The notes under the pieces: generated by a model
What the model saw: only the letters and a program-made list of their open reading frames with translations
What the model was told of the DNA's origin: nothing
Database searches by the model: none
Made by a program: the position numbers and the translations under genes
NCBI GenBank assembly: GCA_964445715.1
Contig: CAYULJ010000062.1
Span: 1 to 9,685, forward strand
Source: CAYPYS01 sp964445715
GTDB lineage: Bacteria; Omnitrophota; Gorgyraeia; Gorgyraeales; Gorgyraeaceae
Direction: 5' to 3'
Length of the DNA: 9,685 nucleotides
Part shown: piece by piece, positions 5,910 to 9,685 of the stretch
How positions within the stretch are numbered: position 1 is the stretch's first letter
How the letters are laid out: the number at the start of each line of letters is the position of its first letter

Positions 5910-6504
5910 TCGATCCACCTCCTTCTAACAGTATAAATTCCTTGGTCAATTTTGCAACCTCACGATAAAAGGCTAAAGAGGCATTGTCTATTACTCTATC
6001 TGCGAATTCAGGCACCCACTTTATCAGATGGGCCTTTAAAAAAGACCTCTGCTTTTCCAGATAATTGCCAGCAGTCCCTGAATCAGAGTTTCTGATTGCT
6101 TCCATTTGCTTGAAAACAAGAAAATACATGAACTCCAATTCTATGGCTATATGATCAGGGACCTCTTTAAGCAATATATCAAGCTTTTCTCCCTCGTACC
6201 ATTTTCTCGCATCTATTGTCGACTCACCCATGACTCTTCTCTCGTCTTCAAGATACACAGAACCATAGGGTGGCACGAGGACTTTAAAGGGCCCGAGAAA
6301 AAGTCTTGCGTATTCAATTTTCAACAGCTCAAGACCGTCCACAGCTGGAACGTTCTTGGACAACTCCGAAACAAAACTACCTTTGGTTGATTTCCCTAAA
6401 GACTCGAGCGCCCTTAGCAGTTTCTCATCAGGCACGTGATAACATTCCGACAGAAACTTGTACGCTTCAGCACGAGCATTCTCATGTAATAAAGTTTTTT
6501 CCAT
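5899..6504 (-). CDS. arrD: TorD/DmsD-family molybdoenzyme maturation chaperone (ArrD-like)
   Basis: This 201-residue all-helical cytoplasmic chaperone is predicted to bind the ArrA twin-arginine signal and hold the apoenzyme until Mo-bis-MGD is inserted. Family hallmarks are YARLFLGP (about 65-72), PPYGSVYLE (78-86) and the signature VPDHIAIELEFM (115-126), comparable to the PDHxxxELEF motif of TorD/DmsD. It starts 19 bases after the arrA stop. An alternative TTG start at 6510 has AGGAG only 4 bases upstream, whereas ATG 6504 has it 10 bases upstream. I prefer ATG, but TTG would only add two residues. The 3' end overlaps the next gene by 11 bases, and its GGA-GGT glycine codons supply that gene's ribosome site. 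Position directly after arrA suggests the dedicated ArrD chaperone. The family is certain and the specific partner inferred. Confidence 0.88.
   Translation of the reverse strand: MEKTLLHENARAEAYKFLSECYHVPDEKLLRALESLGKSTKGSFVSELSKNVPAVDGLELLKIEYARLFLGPFKVLVPPYGSVYLEDERRVMGESTIDARKWYEGEKLDILLKEVPDHIAIELEFMYFLVFKQMEAIRNSDSGTAGNYLEKQRSFLKAHLIKWVPEFADRVIDNASLAFYREVAKLTKEFILLEGGGSNEQ
5915..5923 (-). promoter_or_regulatory. Ribosome binding site of the receiver gene, inside arrD
   Basis: The minus strand reads AGGAGGTGG within the last arrD codons. AGGAGG (5918-5923) ends 8 bases before ATG 5909. An in-frame GTG at 5918 lies inside this site and so cannot be the start it serves. This sets the receiver start at 5909 and implies translational coupling to arrD. 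Confidence 0.8.
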
Positions 6505-6523
6505 ATTCAACTGGCTCCTGCCT

Positions 6524-9115
6524 CTATGCTCTTGTAACCTTAACCCTTGCTAACCCATAAAACGCTGTAGAACCACTCAGGCGATCATAATCAGCAGGGA
6601 TTATTTGATTATTGTTTCCTCCTCTGGGCGCTTTACCAAACCTCTTAGCTGCCAGCTTACCATAAGCCCAGTGTCCCTGTCCATAGCACTTTGCAATGGT
6701 TCCAGGCCTCACGCCTTCCCATAACTTTGCACTACACTCGATCTCCCCTGTCTTGGATGTCAGCCTGATCCTGGCTCCATCCTTTATCCCTATTGCCCTG
6801 GCATCCACAGGATTTATTTTGGCCACATCATCCCATGCCTTATCCCCAGGATCGATATCCTTAAACTCCTGATACCACGAACAATTGGCGGATCTGCCTT
6901 CCCTGTTAAGCCTTGACTTGTAATCAACCAGAACAAAAGGATATTCTTTTTTGCTGCCCCAAGCAAGCGGCGATTCATAGTGCGGCACAAATGCCTTTTC
7001 TTCCCTGGCCTCGTAATTACACGAAGCGAGGATGTCGTCTACAGTAGTTTTGTGTTTTTCTGCGTGTTTTACCAGGGCCTCTTTGAGGGTCTCGCTATAA
7101 AACTCAAATTTCTTGCTTTTGGTCTTCATTTTCCCCCATCTTTTTCTATAAGGGTAAGGGTCTGAATTCCAAACGCCCTTTTCTACAAGCTCCTTCCAGC
7201 CGCTTAGTTTATCTCCGCCTTTATGTTTCGAAGGGTCCCATAGGTTCTGTGTAGCGTATTTAAGCGCGTAAAGGGCAAACTCTTTTTCATTGGCCGGAGC
7301 CTTACCAGTCTCTGGATCTTTGTATTCCTTATAGTGGCGAAGCAGATTATCAAACCCTCTCTGCGCAAGTCTTTCAGCTATAAGCCATGGTATCTCGCTC
7401 TCGTCTATCTTCACATCCCACACCCTATCATTCACTGGTTGCAACAAAGTAACATGCCGATATCCATTACCGTGCGACTTTACCCATCCCCACTTCTCAA
7501 ACATGTGATGAGTAGAAGGCAGTACTATATCAGAAAACCACGTAAATTCTGCTGCATGCGTAGTAATGTGTACGACAAAAGGAATCTTGCTCAAGGCCTT
7601 TTCCCATCTTTCGGAACCCGGACATGAAAATGTAAAGTTATTCATGTAGCCTACTGCGACCTTTATTTCATTGGGGTCTTTATTCAATATCCCGTCTGCT
7701 GCCCTGTTGGTAACCACTGCCTTTCCTGGCTTTCCCTTCTTAAGGCTCGGGAATTCCTTTCTTCCCCTATGATCTATCTTCTTATGCTTTTTCCCTTTCT
7801 TCGCGATCTCGTCCATAAAGTCATCTGGTTTTGGAAATTTTTTCGTATATTCCTTATTGGCTTTAAGTGTGCCGCCTACATTATCCACTGAGCCGACAAG
7901 GCCGTTCAAGGCATGCGCAGCCATAGCAGTGTATCCGCCTCTAACCTGCATTGCTGGACCGCCGCCGACCCAACATATAGCATGCGGAGCTGCATTTGCG
8001 TATCCTATAGCTACTCTTCTTATCTGGTCAGCTGGTATGCCGGTCCTTTTCTCTGCCCACTCTGGTGTCTTATCATATAGCTCGATATTCCACCACTTGA
8101 GGAGTCCATGTGTGTATTTCTCTTTAAAGGTAAGGTGTTTAACTGCCATGCCTTCTGGCCCTACTGCTACATATTCTTCTGAAATCTTTTCCCCAGGCTT
8201 AAAATTTTTGACAGGCGAGCCCTTGTCAAAATCTCCGACAAAATCTTTATACCAAAGCCCCTCTGTCAGAATCACATGAGCCATGCTAGACGCCAACGCA
8301 CCATCCTCACCAGGCTTAATAGGAAGCCACTCGTCCGCCTTTGTAGCTGTCGCAGATAGCCTCGGGTCAATCACCGCTACCTGGGAGCGGTCAAGCATGT
8401 CGCCCCATTGACTTAAATAATAAGAGACTTGTCTGTTGGCTGAAATAGGATCTGCCCCCCACAGGATCACGTACCTGGCGTTTTTAACGTCATACTGCCT
8501 GTAGTCCCACAATCCTTCTGTGTAATAAGGTCCGAATTTTTCCGCCTCAGCGCATATCGCGCTGTGGGAAATATTATTAGGCGAGCCTATGATCTTGGTC
8601 ATCCTGTCATATAGTATATCTCGCATATATGAATATCTGCCCCTCATAAGCATATATTTATATGTCTCGTTGGCGTTCCTGAGCTCCATCATCTTATCAG
8701 CAATCGTATTAAGCGCCTCATCCCATGATATAGGGACAAACCTCGGATCCTCGTTTTTACCTTTTTTAGGATTAGTCCTCTTCATCGGAACTTTGATCCT
8801 ATCCGGGTCATAGACTTGCTGGATAGACATGTGCGAGCGAGGGCAACTAGCCTCTCCGTTTACCTTGGAATTGGGATTACCTCTCACTTTTATAGCCCTT
8901 CCATCTACTACGTATGACTGCACAGAGCACCAGGAAGTACACCCCTGGCATGTAGTTGGTTTCCATTTTCCGGATTCAATAAACGAGGGTTTTTCTTCTG
9001 TCGCAAAAGCCCTCAATGTCGGCTTAAGATTAGAGCCAACTGCAACAGCTGCGCCTGCAATCACAGCGTTTTTTACAAAATCTCTGCGGGTCATTTTTAT
9101 CTTATCCGTGCCCAT
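6524..9115 (-). CDS. arrA: Respiratory arsenate reductase catalytic subunit ArrA
   Basis: This 863-residue molybdopterin (DMSO reductase family) enzyme is predicted to reduce arsenate to arsenite in the periplasm. A twin-arginine signal TRRDFVK (residues 9-15) precedes a hydrophobic stretch ending near AFA at 36-38. Cys56, Cys59, Cys63 and Cys91 form the N-terminal [4Fe-4S] site. The Mo ligand should be Cys188 in SHSAICAEAEKFGP. Arg160 and Tyr161 (RGRY), His184, Lys193 and Tyr205 are spaced like the active-site residues I recall for Shewanella ANA-3 ArrA (165, 166, 189, 198, 210), a constant offset of five. RGRY favours ArrA over ArxA, which has GRGWG there. Residues 722-863 are the molydopterin-binding C-terminal domain, including GQGHWAYG and GGNNNQIIPADYDRLSG. 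Length matches ArrA (about 850). ATG 9115 follows a strong ribosome site. No frameshift was seen. Confidence 0.92.
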   Translation of the reverse strand: MGTDKIKMTRRDFVKNAVIAGAAVAVGSNLKPTLRAFATEEKPSFIESGKWKPTTCQGCTSWCSVQSYVVDGRAIKVRGNPNSKVNGEASCPRSHMSIQQVYDPDRIKVPMKRTNPKKGKNEDPRFVPISWDEALNTIADKMMELRNANETYKYMLMRGRYSYMRDILYDRMTKIIGSPNNISHSAICAEAEKFGPYYTEGLWDYRQYDVKNARYVILWGADPISANRQVSYYLSQWGDMLDRSQVAVIDPRLSATATKADEWLPIKPGEDGALASSMAHVILTEGLWYKDFVGDFDKGSPVKNFKPGEKISEEYVAVGPEGMAVKHLTFKEKYTHGLLKWWNIELYDKTPEWAEKRTGIPADQIRRVAIGYANAAPHAICWVGGGPAMQVRGGYTAMAAHALNGLVGSVDNVGGTLKANKEYTKKFPKPDDFMDEIAKKGKKHKKIDHRGRKEFPSLKKGKPGKAVVTNRAADGILNKDPNEIKVAVGYMNNFTFSCPGSERWEKALSKIPFVVHITTHAAEFTWFSDIVLPSTHHMFEKWGWVKSHGNGYRHVTLLQPVNDRVWDVKIDESEIPWLIAERLAQRGFDNLLRHYKEYKDPETGKAPANEKEFALYALKYATQNLWDPSKHKGGDKLSGWKELVEKGVWNSDPYPYRKRWGKMKTKSKKFEFYSETLKEALVKHAEKHKTTVDDILASCNYEAREEKAFVPHYESPLAWGSKKEYPFVLVDYKSRLNREGRSANCSWYQEFKDIDPGDKAWDDVAKINPVDARAIGIKDGARIRLTSKTGEIECSAKLWEGVRPGTIAKCYGQGHWAYGKLAAKRFGKAPRGGNNNQIIPADYDRLSGSTAFYGLARVKVTRA

Positions 9116-9122
9116 ATGACAT

Positions 9123-9131
9123 CCTCCTCCT
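9123..9131 (-). promoter_or_regulatory. Ribosome binding site of arrA
   Basis: The minus strand reads AGGAGGAGG, 7 bases before the arrA ATG at 9115. It lies in the 21-base gap after arrB and fixes the start that gives a full twin-arginine signal. It is among the strongest Shine-Dalgarno sequences in the window, which suits a highly expressed terminal reductase. Confidence 0.85.
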
Positions 9132-9136
9132 TTTAC

Positions 9137-9685
9137 CTATATACCTATGCTCCCGTAACTCTTTCTATAATTACCGGGATTATATTCTCTCACATAAAAA
9201 ACCTTGGGTTCTGTCCCGAGATGCTCCTTGAGCCTCTTCGGGCTGTATTTTCCAAGAATTTCATTTATCTTGCTCTTTGGGTCGTTAAGGTCTCCGAATA
9301 TCCTCGCTTTTGCCGGACACCTCAAGACACAGTATGGCAATTTTCCTATTTTTACCCTGTGGTCACAAAAGGTGCATTTCTCTACAATGCCCTTGGTCCT
9401 TAAGCCTGACCCCCTGGTATTTTTTTCTCTATCAGGATTATAGTAAGGGATAACTGTTCCCTTAGCTTTTCTAACGACTTCCTTAGGGGATTCCGTACAA
9501 CCTTTTATCAAGGCCTTGTCTTTTCTCCAGAACCCGTGAGTCCTTTTTGAATTACGGGAAATCACTCCATAAGGGCACATGGCAATACAAGTCTTGCAAC
9601 CTATGCATTTCTCTGGATCATGCATGGTTATGTTGTCATCTGTTTTGTGCATAGCCCCGGTAGGACAGGCCCTGACGCACGGCGC
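9137..9685 (-). CDS. arrB: Respiratory arsenate reductase iron-sulfur subunit (ArrB-like), 5' partial
   Basis: The frame stays open to the right edge, so the N-terminus is missing and 182 residues are visible. It is a multi-[4Fe-4S] ferredoxin of the DmsB/PsrB/NrfC type, which passes electrons from the quinone pool or a cytochrome to the catalytic subunit. In visible numbering, Cys3 and Cys7 (CVRACPTGA) close one cluster motif. Cys27, Cys30, Cys33 and Cys37 form a classic CxxCxxCxxxCP motif. Cys104, Cys107, Cys119 and Cys123 (KCTFCDHR...YCVLRCP) form a further one. The tail with RIFGDLNDP, LKEHLGTEPKVFYVREYNPGNY is of the kind I recall from ArrB proteins. It ends 21 bases before arrA, giving the order arrB-arrA. 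No NrfD-type membrane anchor is visible; it could lie upstream. The fold is certain; the ArrB name rests mainly on the adjacent arrA. Confidence 0.88.
   Translation of the reverse strand, partial: APCVRACPTGAMHKTDDNITMHDPEKCIGCKTCIAMCPYGVISRNSKRTHGFWRKDKALIKGCTESPKEVVRKAKGTVIPYYNPDREKNTRGSGLRTKGIVEKCTFCDHRVKIGKLPYCVLRCPAKARIFGDLNDPKSKINEILGKYSPKRLKEHLGTEPKVFYVREYNPGNYRKSYGSIGI

Noticed and set aside
5511..5918. GTG 5918 as start of the receiver gene
   Set aside because: That GTG lies inside the AGGAGGTGG ribosome site; ATG 5909 is 8 bases downstream of AGGAGG.
7857..8279. 140-residue plus-strand open frame inside arrA, and other plus-strand frames
   Set aside because: All lie opposite strongly conserved genes, show no family motifs, and have no ribosome site that stands out.
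6524..9115. ArxA (arsenite oxidase type), or selenate, tetrathionate or polysulfide reductase
   Set aside because: RGRY instead of GRGWG, the active-site spacing and the C-terminal GGNNNQIIPADYDRLSG resemble ArrA; the Mo ligand is Cys, with no in-frame TGA for selenocysteine.

Overview
All genes in this window lie on the minus strand, so biological order runs from high to low coordinates. Most of them are very tightly packed: several starts and stops overlap by 4 to 31 bases. The content points to an anaerobic, Gram-negative-type bacterium that respires with a molybdenum enzyme. Moderate GC content and the mix of gene types fit uncultured anaerobic lineages (for example Desulfobacterota, Nitrospirota or Omnitrophota), but the sequence alone does not fix the phylum.

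Upstream half (9685 to 4184): an arsenate-respiration block. It holds an iron-sulfur subunit ArrB (5' end cut by the window edge), the catalytic respiratory arsenate reductase ArrA with a twin-arginine signal, a TorD-family chaperone (ArrD-like), a stand-alone receiver domain, and a membrane histidine kinase that carries the GGxxNPF quinone-binding motif known from RegB/PrrB redox sensors.

Middle (about 4183 to 4095): an 89-base gap that contains a perfect 20-bp inverted repeat with a 3-base loop. A TATAAT box follows it, just upstream of tatA.

Downstream half (4094 to 1): tatA and tatC (a minimal Tat translocase), moeA and mobA (last steps of Mo-bis-MGD cofactor synthesis), a small DUF559 endonuclease-like gene bounded by GC-rich inverted repeats, then nuoE-like and nuoF-like genes. 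The nuoF-like gene runs off the left edge and has no start-to-stop open frame inside the window.

Working model: ArrB and ArrA form a periplasmic arsenate reductase. ArrA needs Mo-bis-MGD (MoeA, MobA), chaperoned maturation (ArrD) and Tat export (TatA, TatC), and all of these are encoded here. The kinase and receiver probably sense respiratory redox state. The NuoE/NuoF pair looks like the diaphorase module of a separate NAD-linked enzyme, such as a formate dehydrogenase or hydrogenase, whose catalytic subunit would lie beyond the left edge. The least conventional element is the DUF559 unit, whose flanking repeats have been absorbed into neighbouring reading frames.
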